Part shown: positions 1 through 9,020 of the stretch, piece by piece
Position numbering within the stretch: the stretch's first letter is position 1
Layout of the letters: the number at the start of each line of letters is the position of its first letter
Assembly (NCBI GenBank): GCA_900766585.1
Contig: CAAFVV010000029.1
Coordinates: 1-28,520, forward strand
Source of the DNA: Clostridia bacterium
GTDB taxonomy: Bacteria > Bacillota > Clostridia > Oscillospirales > Acutalibacteraceae
Direction of reading: 5' to 3'
DNA length: 28,520 nt
The notes under the pieces: generated by a model
Told to the model about the DNA's origin: nothing
Seen by the model: only the letters and a program-made list of their open reading frames with translations
The model's database searches: none
Made by a program: the position numbers and the translations under genes

Positions 1-2750
1 AGGGAAACCGTGCCGGAGCCATAGACAATACTCCATTTCTCCGGTTTATCCCCCTCGCTTTTGCCCTCTTCCTCACCGGTCAGAATGCTAAAGCCCGGCA
101 CATCCGGCACGATCTCCGGTTTTTCCTCCTCGGGAAGTACAAACCGCATATCGTCAAAATAGATATCGGCTTCTGTGACGGGATGCAGATCAAACTGGCA
201 CTGCCAAATCGAATCCGCTCCGCTCTTGTTCAGCGGGGTGTCCCCGTATTTGATCTCCTCGATCGGGATCGTCACCTCTGTCCAGTCGGTATACGCCTCG
301 GACAGGTTCAGGGTATATTTATACCAGTTACCGGATCCGGGCATGATGTTGAAGGTGATTGAACCCGCCGCCGTGGTCTTCAGCCACAGCTTAATGGCAA
401 CCGCTTCGGTGTTCATTGAGCAGAGCGAGGTCGCCGAGCAGAGACTGACCGAATCCGTGTGTACCTTGAGGCTGTAAGCCCCCTGCTTGGCATCCTCACT
501 CAGCACTGCGCTGCCGGAGCCCCAGGACAGGCTCCACTTCGGGTGCGCTTTTCCTGCGCCGGCACCGGTGTTTTCCGCCGTCAGAATACTTAAGCCCGGT
601 ACATCTGCAGGTCCTTCTTTGACCTCTTCTTCGGAGGATTCCTCCTCAGAGGGTTCCGGCTCATTCGGCAGCTTATCGGTGAAGCGGATATCATCAAACC
701 AGATATACCCGTTTTCCTTATTGTCCAGACCGCTGTTATTAAAGATTGCCATGCCCAGATGGCCGACACCGTTTTTCGCCAGCAGCTTACCGGTCAGCGA
801 ATTGTCGCCGTTGACAAACTCGGTCAGCGGCACCTCAAGCAGCTTCCACTCGCCCACATAGCTGCTGTCCAGCTGGACAGACGCCACATAATACGCTCCG
901 CCGCAGTTGATATACAGCCTGAGCAGCGGATTGATGGTCTTTGCCGTGTAATCCGTCATGCGGAGCCACATCTGCAGATGATCCGATCCCGGTTTCACGG
1001 TCGCCATCGTACCGTTCGGCGTATACAATTGGTTATACCCTGTTGTGTGTTTACTAAATGTATACAGCATACAGTATTTGCCGACCTTGGCGGTGAAGTC
1101 CTCGGTGCCGGTCTGGAGGGTCAGCATGGTTTCTCCCGCCTTCGCTTCGACAGAAACGCCGGGGATCATATCGCCGACCTTGGCAGTCGAGGTCTTTTCT
1201 CCGGAGAGCAGCACCTCATCCGCCGGCTCTTCCTCGTCACCGTTGACCACGTCTTCGCCCTGATGCGGATCGGTAATGCTCTCGCCTTTGTCGCCCGGCT
1301 CGACCGGAATGACCACATCGCCCGCATCCTTGTCATACAGCACGCGCAAGTCATCGAAATAGACCGTACCGCCCATGACGTCGTTGCCGTTGTCGTCCAG
1401 AAATACCCACAGGCAGTGGATCATTGTCGGGTTGATCGTCAGCGTACCCGCGCCCGCCTGCCAGGAGGGCTGCTTGAGGCTGGTGATCGGAATATTGTAG
1501 GTATGCCCCTCCGTCCCGCTGATCTCGATGGGATCGGACTTCCAGTAGGCGCCCTGCTTATCCTGCACCTGGAATGTGACCTTGTGCGCCTTGCCGTCGC
1601 CGCGAATATAGACAGACAGCACATTGTGATTCAGCCAGTTCTGCTGAATGGTGCGTCCGAATCCGCTGCTCTTGCTCGTATAGGTGGCGGCGGCACAGAA
1701 ATTGCTGGCGTTGCCGAAGGAGCCGGGTGCCTGATGCTCGCCGTCAAGCACAACAGAAGCCTGCAGATTCTCAAACGGCGCGTAGTACAGCAGATCGTCG
1801 CCCGCCTGCAGACCGGCATAGCCCTCGAAGTTATCGATCTCGATCGCGGTACCCTGATCGACCTCCTCATACAGTGCGGATTCCTCTTTGCTCAGCTTGA
1901 TATCGTCCAGCCAGATCGACTGGCCGTCACCGCCGCCGGAGAAGGAGACCGTCAAGACAACAAGATCCTTCAGATCCGCTACGGAATCGATTCCGGAGAA
2001 GGATGCCAGCGGGATCTCATAGAGGGTGTATTCCTGCGCAAAGAGCCAGATGCCATAGGAATACTTCTCCCCCTCCGTGTTCTCGACCTGGAAGGAGACA
2101 AGACGCCCGTTTCCGTCACCTTTAGCCCAAAAACTCAGCGTCTGATAACCCGACCAGTCCTCATAGTTGAGTCCGCGGCTGATGCCCGCCCAAGTCAAAT
2201 TCCACATGCTGAAATCAATGCGGCCGCCGTATTTTCCGGTGTGGGCGTTGTAGCCGTCGATATACATTTCGATCTCCGATGAGCCGCCCGGATACGGCTC
2301 ATAATTGGTCAGAGCCGATTCCTCATCCGTCCCGTAGTTCTCGAAATTGTCGATCAGCCGCTCATCGTCGGAAAGCGTCGGCGCAGTCGTCGGCTTATTC
2401 GTTGCGGTCGTTGTCGTCGTCGAAGTGCTTGTGGCATTCGGCTTTTTCGTCGTGTGGGACTTCTTTGTCGTGTTCGGCTTTTTGGTCGTATGGGGCTTTT
2501 CCGGCTGATTGGCAGACGGCTCGGAATCCTCCTCCGTGGGATCCGTTTCACTGCCGGAGGTCGGCTCGGAGGAAATATCCTCCGAGCTGTCGTCCTCCGC
2601 GCTGCCGCCCGCCGTCGCCGTTGTGGTCACCGTGCCGGCCGAGCTGTCCGGCTCAGAAACCGCCGGTTCGTTCGGTTTGCAGGCCGCCAGCAGCATGACC
2701 AGCGCCATCACCAGTCCGCCGACAGTCAGCCCGATGCGGGGGTTCTTCAT
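1..2750 (-). CDS. Multi-module carbohydrate-binding-like lipoprotein (partial, C-terminus off left edge)
   Basis: About 916 codons are in the window with no stop before base 1, so the gene continues to the left. The ATG at 2750 follows GGAG with an 8-base gap. Residues 1-24 are a signal peptide with lipobox LLAAC, so it should be an outer-face lipoprotein. A Ser/Glu/Thr-rich linker with a TTKKP repeat follows (to about residue 128). Then come tandem beta-sandwich-like modules at roughly 132-290, 305-500, 512-698, 715-873, and a fifth starting near 882. The first opens LIDNFENYG and matches the CBM11/CIA30-like pattern (D-N-F-E, GxYGGRID, FWAKGDG, WLDDI); the fourth and fifth share the opening VPGxSILT. 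No catalytic domain is seen in this part. It is the last visible gene of the transporter cluster, 55 bases after the binding-protein gene. The likely role is glycan capture at the cell surface; function is inferred from fold pattern only. Confidence 0.85.
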   Translation of the reverse strand, partial: MKNPRIGLTVGGLVMALVMLLAACKPNEPAVSEPDSSAGTVTTTATAGGSAEDDSSEDISSEPTSGSETDPTEEDSEPSANQPEKPHTTKKPNTTKKSHTTKKPNATSTSTTTTTATNKPTTAPTLSDDERLIDNFENYGTDEESALTNYEPYPGGSSEIEMYIDGYNAHTGKYGGRIDFSMWNLTWAGISRGLNYEDWSGYQTLSFWAKGDGNGRLVSFQVENTEGEKYSYGIWLFAQEYTLYEIPLASFSGIDSVADLKDLVVLTVSFSGGGDGQSIWLDDIKLSKEESALYEEVDQGTAIEIDNFEGYAGLQAGDDLLYYAPFENLQASVVLDGEHQAPGSFGNASNFCAAATYTSKSSGFGRTIQQNWLNHNVLSVYIRGDGKAHKVTFQVQDKQGAYWKSDPIEISGTEGHTYNIPITSLKQPSWQAGAGTLTINPTMIHCLWVFLDDNGNDVMGGTVYFDDLRVLYDKDAGDVVIPVEPGDKGESITDPHQGEDVVNGDEEEPADEVLLSGEKTSTAKVGDMIPGVSVEAKAGETMLTLQTGTEDFTAKVGKYCMLYTFSKHTTGYNQLYTPNGTMATVKPGSDHLQMWLRMTDYTAKTINPLLRLYINCGGAYYVASVQLDSSYVGEWKLLEVPLTEFVNGDNSLTGKLLAKNGVGHLGMAIFNNSGLDNKENGYIWFDDIRFTDKLPNEPEPSEEESSEEEVKEGPADVPGLSILTAENTGAGAGKAHPKWSLSWGSGSAVLSEDAKQGAYSLKVHTDSVSLCSATSLCSMNTEAVAIKLWLKTTAAGSITFNIMPGSGNWYKYTLNLSEAYTDWTEVTIPIEEIKYGDTPLNKSGADSIWQCQFDLHPVTEADIYFDDMRFVLPEEEKPEIVPDVPGFSILTGEEEGKSEGDKPEKWSIVYGSGTVS
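2437..2490 (-). repeat. 18-base tandem repeat encoding TTKKP-type linker
   Basis: Three consecutive 18-base units (2437-2454, 2455-2472, 2473-2490) encode six-residue repeats of the form (H/N)TTKK(P/S) in the linker of the multi-module lipoprotein. Low-complexity coding repeat, not a CRISPR; copy number may vary between strains. Confidence 0.75.
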
Positions 2751-2805
2751 GGTGTTCACTCCTTTTTTCAAATGAGACTGTATTTTCTCACGGGCACCGC
2801 CGTGT

Positions 2806-4836
2806 TCAGGACTTCGCCTCGATCATGTCGATATACACCGACCGTTTGACTGTTGTTTTCGTTTCAAAGTTGAACACAAGGCTGTCAATGCTCTGCAGAT
2901 TCAGCTTCGCGGATTTATCCGGATACCAGTCAGCGAGCTTGAAATCGCTGAAGCTCAGCGCAAACTCCCTGCCGCCCTCCGGCACCTCGATCATGCAGTT
3001 GAACGGTGCGCCGCCGCTGCGGATCTGCACCTGCATCTTCTGCGCGCCCTTGCCGTCGCTCGACGCCCAGAACGTCAGCTTCGTGTTGCCGTCCCACGAG
3101 CCGTTGATGCTGCGCGTCAGCGCAGCATAGGTGTCGCTGCCGGTCAGCGTATAGTCAATTCTTCCGTTGTATTTGCCCTGATACGGCTTAACCTTCTTGT
3201 CGATATAGATCGCAATTGTCGTCGCACCGCCGGTCATCGGGGAATACTTGTTGATCGCCGTATTGGTGTTGGTGCCGTATTTTTCAAAGTTGTCGATCAC
3301 CTTGGGACCGGTCTGCTTTTCCACCTCGGTGGTGAAGATGTCGTCGATCGTCGCCTGCACCTTGGAGGCATCCTGCGCGATCTGCGTCGCCCATGCCACC
3401 TGATTCTGCAGCGACAGCCACACACTGTCGTAGCCGATAAACGGGCAGAACTCAAACACCGGCTTGCCGTTTGTCCAGTTGGCACGCAGCTGGGTGATAT
3501 GCTCGTCGGTGTAGCCCGCCTTCTTCATCGCCGCCTCGGTCGATGCAACGGTCGCCTTGTCGGTACGGTAATACTGCTGCACCGCATTATAGGCGATGGC
3601 GCCCATGGGATTCGACGCCGTGCGGGGAATAAACCAGCCGTTTAAGCGGCAGAGGTAGTAATTGCCGTTTGCCTTCGGATCCTTGGGCAGCGGCACGATG
3701 CCGAGGTTGCCCTTCTTCGCGAGGCTCGCAAGTCCCGTCGAGGAGATCATGCCGGAGAAGTTCAGAATCTCCGTCACCTGCATCGCCGCCAGGTTGTCGT
3801 GGAACGCCGTGTAACCGGTCGCGATCTGGTTGAGGCCGGACTTCTTCGTAAAGCAAAGCTCATGCAGCAGGTTCATCGCGCGCGCCAGATTTGCGGACTT
3901 GATATTGTTCGTGATCTTCTTGTTGACGTTGTCCAGCTTGCCGAAGCTCTCGCCTGTGGTATACAGCAGCGCAGAGGGCGGCACGGACAGGGTGAAGCCG
4001 TAGCGATCCTGCTCGCCGTCGCCGTCGGTATCATCCTTGAATTTCAGCGCCATGGCGGCAAAGGAATCCCAGTTCCACTTGCCCTCCTTGTACAGCTTCC
4101 ACGGATCGTCCTTGACGCCGTAATCGTTGAACAGCTTCTTGTTGTAGAACACAAAGGTGCCGAGCGTCGGCTCGCCGATCAGGAGATAGTGCTTGCCGCC
4201 CCATTTCGTCTGGTCGTAATAGGAAAGCAGATCCTTATACGCCGGCTCCTTGAAATTGATCAGCCCGTCGATCGGCTGCACGAGGTTTTTGACCATGAAC
4301 GAAGGCATATCCGGATTGTCCGAGCGATACCGCACCAGATCCGGTGCCTGCTGCGCCTGTACGGAAGCGACCAGCTTGTTCGGCAGCTCGCCCCAGCCGA
4401 CATATTCCTCCGTCAGCGTCAGTCCGTACTGGGATTTCAGCTTGTTTTTCACCTTGGCGGATTCCGCCACGTCCTTTGTGGTCATCACGCGGACGGTCTT
4501 GCCGGTGGCTTTGATCTTCGGCCAGGTGAATTTCTCCACCACGACCTGGCTGACGCTGCCGCTGTTGTCACTCGGCTTTTTGGTCGTCTGACTGCCGCTT
4601 GACGCAGGGGTAGTGGTGCTGTCGCCGCTCTGCACGGGCCCCTCCGCAGAGGAATCGTCCGTCACCGGATCAGAGGACGAGGGATCGTCCCAGAAATCCG
4701 AGGACGGATCCGCAGAGGCGGGGTTATCCGCAGAGCCCGCATCCGATGCCGCCGGTGTCTTGTCACAGGCTGCCAGTGAAAGCAGCATGAGCAGGGACAG
4801 GATCAGTGCCGTAAGCCGTTTTGCCGTTTTTGTCAT
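2806..4836 (-). CDS. Sugar ABC transporter solute-binding lipoprotein with C-terminal CBM11/CIA30-like module
   Basis: 676 residues. The ATG at 4836 is preferred: AAAGGAG lies about 7 bases upstream, whereas an ATG at 4842 abuts the Shine-Dalgarno. Signal peptide with lipobox LSLAAC; Ser/Asp/Thr/Pro-rich linker to about residue 95 including TTKKP. Residues about 100-510 resemble family 1 extracellular solute-binding proteins (VRVMTTKD start, KKLFNDYGVKD, TWNWDSFAAMA-like segment, DTDGDGEQDRYGFTL calcium-loop-like motif). Residues about 512-676 form a beta-sandwich that opens VIDNFEKYG and ends VYIDMIEAKS, closely similar in pattern to the first module of the next gene. A carbohydrate-binding module fused to the C-terminus of a binding protein is unusual; family 1 binding proteins are normally 400-450 residues. 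It follows a permease pair and is presumably their substrate receptor. Confidence 0.9.
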   Translation of the reverse strand: MTKTAKRLTALILSLLMLLSLAACDKTPAASDAGSADNPASADPSSDFWDDPSSSDPVTDDSSAEGPVQSGDSTTTPASSGSQTTKKPSDNSGSVSQVVVEKFTWPKIKATGKTVRVMTTKDVAESAKVKNKLKSQYGLTLTEEYVGWGELPNKLVASVQAQQAPDLVRYRSDNPDMPSFMVKNLVQPIDGLINFKEPAYKDLLSYYDQTKWGGKHYLLIGEPTLGTFVFYNKKLFNDYGVKDDPWKLYKEGKWNWDSFAAMALKFKDDTDGDGEQDRYGFTLSVPPSALLYTTGESFGKLDNVNKKITNNIKSANLARAMNLLHELCFTKKSGLNQIATGYTAFHDNLAAMQVTEILNFSGMISSTGLASLAKKGNLGIVPLPKDPKANGNYYLCRLNGWFIPRTASNPMGAIAYNAVQQYYRTDKATVASTEAAMKKAGYTDEHITQLRANWTNGKPVFEFCPFIGYDSVWLSLQNQVAWATQIAQDASKVQATIDDIFTTEVEKQTGPKVIDNFEKYGTNTNTAINKYSPMTGGATTIAIYIDKKVKPYQGKYNGRIDYTLTGSDTYAALTRSINGSWDGNTKLTFWASSDGKGAQKMQVQIRSGGAPFNCMIEVPEGGREFALSFSDFKLADWYPDKSAKLNLQSIDSLVFNFETKTTVKRSVYIDMIEAKS

Positions 4837-4886
4837 AACCATTCTCCTTTTCAATAGTTTGGGGAACTATGCACAGAGCCGCGCAG

Positions 4887-4918
4887 CCGGCGCCGCTCCG
4901 CTATACCCGGAGCGCCGG
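4887..4918 (-). other. GC-rich hairpin between permease and binding-protein genes
   Basis: On the minus strand CCGGCGCTCCG, a 7-base loop, then CGGAGCGGCGCCGG can pair with a 3-base bulge. It lies in the 91-base gap between the permease stop (4928) and the binding-protein start (4836). No T-run follows, so it is not a classical terminator. It may stabilise or process the mRNA so that the binding protein is made in excess, as seen in other sugar-transport operons (inference). Confidence 0.55.
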
Positions 4919-4927
4919 TTCGCGCTC

Positions 4928-5860
4928 TTATCCCACAATGCCCGACCGCTCAAGCCCCTGCGTGAAAAATCGCTCGAAGCAGAGGAACAGCAGCAGCATC
5001 GGCAGTATCACGAGCAGGCAGCATGCCTGCAGCCGTACCGAGGCGGTCGTGCTGTCAAAGTTGATCGCCTGATCCGCCAGGCGCGCCAGCATCGTCGAAT
5101 GGGTGTTCATGTTGAAAAAGTACATGCTGGCCTGAAAATAATCGTTCCAGTACCACACGACCGAAAACAGGAATACCGTCAGCACCGAGGTGCGGGAGTT
5201 CGGCAGCACAATGCGCAGAAATGTGCCGTAATAGCCACAGCCGTCGATATAGGCCGCCTCCTCCAGCTCCTTGGGCAGATTGCGGTAGAACTGGTTGAAT
5301 ATGTAGATGAACAGTCCCGAGCGGATGCCCACGCCGAGCAGAGCGGGCAGATACATACACAGCGGATTGTTCAGCAGAAACATATCCTTATACATCAGAT
5401 ATTTCGGAATGTAGATGACCTGCTCGGGGACGATGATCGTGAAGATGACCAGCGCAAAGAACAGCTTCTTCCCCTTAAACTTGAACCGCGCGAACCCATA
5501 CGCCACAACGGCGCAGGAAGCGATCTGCAGCAGCGAGCTGACAAGGCTGAGCTTTACGGTATTCCACAAAGAGGGGAAATACTCCAGATTGTCGAGCGCC
5601 CACTGCACGTTCTCAAGCGTAAAGTGCTTCGGGATCCAGATCACAGACGGGTCGAGCAGATCCTTCTGGCTGCGGAAGGCGACGCTCAGCGCCATCAGCA
5701 GGGGATACATCAGCACAAAGCCCATGCCGACCAAAAACAGCGTCCGGGCAACGACCCACACCACATGGCCGCCCTTAAACAGCCAGCGGCGGCGGGTCTC
5801 CGGTCGTTCAAGACCGGCAAGCGTTTTCTTAAGGTCCTGCGCCCTGTTTGCCGAAAACAT
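4928..5860 (-). CDS. Carbohydrate ABC transporter permease, MalG/CUT1 type (second transporter)
   Basis: 310 residues. The ATG at 5860 follows GGGAGGGGGAGGACTC; a GTG at 5881 in the same frame would place the ribosome site inside the gene and is rejected. After a cytoplasmic N-terminus it has about six membrane segments, starting VARTLFLVGMGFVLMYPLL. The inner-membrane EAA loop reads EEAAYIDGCGYYGTFLRIVL, then PNSR, the ATPase contact of CUT1 permeases. The extended loop VDPSVIWIPKHFT-like segment after TM1 (LLDPSVIWIPKHFTLENV) is typical of MalG homologs. It sits 17 bases after its partner permease, and the pair precedes the CBM-fused binding protein. No ATPase gene is adjacent. Confidence 0.93.
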   Translation of the reverse strand: MFSANRAQDLKKTLAGLERPETRRRWLFKGGHVVWVVARTLFLVGMGFVLMYPLLMALSVAFRSQKDLLDPSVIWIPKHFTLENVQWALDNLEYFPSLWNTVKLSLVSSLLQIASCAVVAYGFARFKFKGKKLFFALVIFTIIVPEQVIYIPKYLMYKDMFLLNNPLCMYLPALLGVGIRSGLFIYIFNQFYRNLPKELEEAAYIDGCGYYGTFLRIVLPNSRTSVLTVFLFSVVWYWNDYFQASMYFFNMNTHSTMLARLADQAINFDSTTASVRLQACCLLVILPMLLLFLCFERFFTQGLERSGIVG

Positions 5861-5877
5861 GAGTCCTCCCCCTCCCT

Positions 5878-6786
5878 TCACTTATCCAGATAGGTGATAT
5901 GGCGGCGGGTCAGCAGAAACACCGCGCCCAGAACCAGAACAATCACGCCGAAATAGATCCACGCCGTCGCCGCGCTGTAAGCAAAGTGCATCTCCTGTCC
6001 CTCACGCAAAATCCGCTGCATGGTGTCGTTCCCGTAGGAGACAAAGGTATCGGTCACGGAATACACCAGATTCACCAGCATAATGGATGAGAGCATCGGG
6101 AACGTGATCTTCCAGAACCGCTCCCACGCCGTACAGCCGTCAATATCCGCCGCCTCATACAGTGAAGGCGGGATCGCCTGCAGTCCCGCCAGAAACAGCA
6201 GTATCTGCACGCCCGACCGCCAGGACAGCTCAAACACGTTGTTGGCGGAATCGGCGATGAAATCCACAATATCCTGCGACAGCCCCGCTTCAAGCAGCGT
6301 ATTTTGGAACATGGACACCTGAAACATGCTGCCGGAGCTTTTTTCGCCGGATTTCATCATCGCCGAGGTCATATCGCCGTTTAAAATATCAATGACGATG
6401 CCCGAGGCGATGATGACCGGCAGAAAGAACACGGCGCGCGCTATCATGCGCCCACGGAATTTCTGATTCAGGATCATCGCGACCAGCAGACTGAAGATCA
6501 GAATGGAGGGAATGTCCGTCAGCAGACTTTTCAGGCTTCCGGTCAGACTGACGACATAGTCGGGATCGACCAAAAATGCCTTGCGGTAGTTCGCAAGCCC
6601 GACAAACGCCGACGTCAGCGTGCCGTCGTTGTTGAACGAGTCGAGATCCTGAAAGCTGTAGATCAGTGAGCGGACGATCGGCAGCAGATACAGCCCGAAA
6701 AAGCCCAGCACCCACGGCAGGATAAAGGAAAACCCCGCCAGCGACCGTTTGGTCTCCGCCGTCAGCCGTTTTGGATGACGCTTCAT
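5878..6786 (-). CDS. Carbohydrate ABC transporter permease, MalF/UgpA type (second transporter)
   Basis: 302 residues, about six membrane segments (first near residues 15-40, LAGFSFILPWVLGFFGLYLL). The EAA loop YEAADIDGCTAWERFWKITF followed by P identifies a CUT1 permease. Its ATG overlaps the stop of the DUF5696 gene in an ATGA joint, implying translational coupling; GAGGAGGGG lies just upstream. It pairs with the MalG-type permease downstream. An extra loop between TM3 and TM4 (around residues 135-180, Met/Ser/Lys-rich) lies outside the membrane and is longer than in simple permeases; it could contact the large binding protein (inference). Confidence 0.93.
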   Translation of the reverse strand: MKRHPKRLTAETKRSLAGFSFILPWVLGFFGLYLLPIVRSLIYSFQDLDSFNNDGTLTSAFVGLANYRKAFLVDPDYVVSLTGSLKSLLTDIPSILIFSLLVAMILNQKFRGRMIARAVFFLPVIIASGIVIDILNGDMTSAMMKSGEKSSGSMFQVSMFQNTLLEAGLSQDIVDFIADSANNVFELSWRSGVQILLFLAGLQAIPPSLYEAADIDGCTAWERFWKITFPMLSSIMLVNLVYSVTDTFVSYGNDTMQRILREGQEMHFAYSAATAWIYFGVIVLVLGAVFLLTRRHITYLDK

Positions 6787-9002
6787 GTATTCCCCTCCTC
6801 GATCCGATAGCCGCCGCCTGCGAGCGGTCTGCCGTCCACCGCGACCTCATCGCGGGTGTAATTGACCGTTACCGACACGCCGTTGTCCCATGTCGTGCGG
6901 TAGACCCCGCGTGACAGGCACTCATGCCCGGCGATGTCGCTGTCGCTCACCTTGGCGGAAAACGCTTTCAGCACGCCCGCAAATTCCGCCGCCTTATCAT
7001 ACCACACGTCGATTTTGGTGCTGAAACGGTTTTCGTATACGGAGCCTTTCAGTTCGCGGCTGTCCGCCGCCGTCCAGTAAAAGCTCAGCGAAGAGCCGCT
7101 TTCAAGCGCTCTGAGCAGATAATGCGACGCGTCCTCCTCCGCAAAGTTGACCGGGCTACCGGAGGTGGGAATATACCCGTACAGCGCGATCTGATAAAAC
7201 GGCACGCTGCTGTCCTCGGCGTCGTAGCCGCTGCTCTGCACCGGCGCGTTCATCACGCGGCGGGCATAGGGCAGCGCATAAGCGTTGCCGCCGCTTACCA
7301 GCAGCTCGTTTGTCTGTGCCGCCGTCTGCGCAAGCGTCTGCATTGCGGTGAGACTGCTCTCCCGCGTCCAGCCGTCCGGACCGAAATCCGCCGAAAGTGT
7401 CTCGGCGGTCTCGCCGATGCCGAGCGCCCCGATGCCGAGCTTTTCATACCGCTCGGCAAAACGGGCAAACAGAGCGGAGACCGTGCGGGGGGCAAGCAGC
7501 GTTTTCGGCGCGGTCAGATTATCCTTGAAGAAGTGGACAAAGCTGTACGGATACACCATGACCGGCTTGCGTCCGAGCGTCCGCGCGGCGTGGCTCCACC
7601 GCGGATACGCAAGACTGAAGGAGCGCGCGACCGTGAATTCATTATCGGGATAGACCGCGATGCCGGTCTCCTCCGCCGTTTGGCAAAGAGACAGCAGCCC
7701 GGCTTTTCCGCCGATCACCGACACCTTATCACTGACCTTGCCGCGCACGGCGGGCGAATTCCAGTTTAAATACCGCACGGCGGCGTTGTCGATCCCGTCC
7801 GCCTCCAGCCGCCGCAGCAGGGCCTCCGCCTCAGCACAGGAGGTGACCGTCACCGTCGCCTCATAAGGGATGCCCAGAAAGTGCTCGGTCTTGCGGACGG
7901 CGCCGAGCAGCTGGATATGCACCTCCTGCGTATACGCCGCAGGCTTTTTCATCCCCTGCGCCGTCAGCACGCGGCGGTAGGTCTTTGCCATGCCGACATA
8001 GCCCTCGCCGTCCGTCGCGCTCACCGGGAGGAACCGCACGGCAATATCCTCGGCGCGGATGCCGCCGGTGTCGAGCAGCGTCACCTTGCGGGCGCTGCCG
8101 AGGCTCTGGCCGGAGTAATAGGTCTCGGCAGCGCGCAGGGAAAATTCCGCACAGACGCGGCTTCTTTCGCTGCTGCGCCCGCCGACCTCCGCCTGCAGCT
8201 CGGCAAGGGCGCTGCCCTTATCTATCACGGCAAGCACGGAGCTGCCGTTTTTGCAGATCCCGTAGACCGGCAGCCGGGAGGGCTGCTCCGTCTGGCTGTC
8301 GGTCAGCCGGTCAGAGGTGTAATTCCGCCCGTAGAGCGATGCGCGGTACTGGGTCAGCCCCGCCTTGCCGTTGTCAAAGCGGATAATGGCACCGCTGCCG
8401 TCCGGCACAAACAGATATCCCGTGTCCCCCTTGCCCGCCGCGCCGAAATACGGCAGCAGCGTCAGTGCATACAGGCGGTAATTGCCGCCCTCCATGATTC
8501 CGTCCGTCAGGACCCGGCAGCACAGTCCGTTGTCGGCAAGCGTCAGCTCCAGCGGCACATACAGGCGGTATTCATTCATTTTATAGCCGATCACGATACG
8601 GTCATTCTCCGCCTTGACGATAACGCCGCCGTCGCCCGCCGCCACATAGGAATTGGTACGCTCCAGCTCCTCGGTCTCGATGTCGGCGTATTCGATCAGC
8701 AGATTCGACTGCATCTCCATCTGGGTCTTGCCGTTGGCGATCGCATCTTCCTCGGGCGCCTCCGGCGTGCTCCACCACGTCACGCCGCTTTCGCGGCAGA
8801 AAAGCCCGAAGCGCCCGGTCTGCGTGTCCACCTCCAGACGGAAGCGTGCATTTTCCAGCACAGCCGCCGTGCCCGCGGGCAGGAGCGCGGCATCCGCCGC
8901 TTCTGCTTCTCCCGCCGCCGGCTCTGCGGAAAGCGATCCGATCGGCAGCAGGAGGAGACTGCACAGAAGCGCCGCCACACGCCGCGCGATTTTCTTTTTC
9001 AT
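6783..9002 (-). CDS. Secreted DUF5696-type protein, putative glycoside-hydrolase-like
   Basis: 739 residues. ATG at 9002 with AAGGAGGG 8 bases upstream. Residues 1-26 form a Sec signal peptide ending SLSA; there is no lipobox. The N-terminal half looks like the mutarotase-type beta-sandwich that precedes the barrel in several hydrolase families (LENARFRLEVDTQTGRFGLF; VTWWSTPE). From about residue 355 a TIM-barrel-like region begins (EVHIQLLG; AVRYLNWNS), with acidic candidates in VYPDNEF near 450 and GIGETAETLSADF near 525, then a C-terminal beta domain ending in a VTVNYTRDEVAVDG segment. I recognise it as DUF5696-like from memory of its pattern and of its habitual neighbours (YIP1, ABC permeases). 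No activity is established to my knowledge; a hydrolase role is inference. Its stop overlaps the next start. Confidence 0.8.
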   Translation of the reverse strand: MKKKIARRVAALLCSLLLLPIGSLSAEPAAGEAEAADAALLPAGTAAVLENARFRLEVDTQTGRFGLFCRESGVTWWSTPEAPEEDAIANGKTQMEMQSNLLIEYADIETEELERTNSYVAAGDGGVIVKAENDRIVIGYKMNEYRLYVPLELTLADNGLCCRVLTDGIMEGGNYRLYALTLLPYFGAAGKGDTGYLFVPDGSGAIIRFDNGKAGLTQYRASLYGRNYTSDRLTDSQTEQPSRLPVYGICKNGSSVLAVIDKGSALAELQAEVGGRSSERSRVCAEFSLRAAETYYSGQSLGSARKVTLLDTGGIRAEDIAVRFLPVSATDGEGYVGMAKTYRRVLTAQGMKKPAAYTQEVHIQLLGAVRKTEHFLGIPYEATVTVTSCAEAEALLRRLEADGIDNAAVRYLNWNSPAVRGKVSDKVSVIGGKAGLLSLCQTAEETGIAVYPDNEFTVARSFSLAYPRWSHAARTLGRKPVMVYPYSFVHFFKDNLTAPKTLLAPRTVSALFARFAERYEKLGIGALGIGETAETLSADFGPDGWTRESSLTAMQTLAQTAAQTNELLVSGGNAYALPYARRVMNAPVQSSGYDAEDSSVPFYQIALYGYIPTSGSPVNFAEEDASHYLLRALESGSSLSFYWTAADSRELKGSVYENRFSTKIDVWYDKAAEFAGVLKAFSAKVSDSDIAGHECLSRGVYRTTWDNGVSVTVNYTRDEVAVDGRPLAGGGYRIEEGNT

Positions 9003-9020
9003 GGCAGAAGCCCTCCTTTT

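Noticed and set aside
759..2282. 507-codon open frame on the plus strand, opposite the multi-module lipoprotein
   Set aside because: It is antisense to a frame with signal peptide, lipobox and recognisable modules. Its His/Arg/Ile/Val-rich translation matches no domain and is typical of the shadow frame in GC-rich DNA.
2437..2490. Possible CRISPR-like direct repeats
   Set aside because: The units are contiguous with no spacers, in frame, and encode a six-residue linker repeat.
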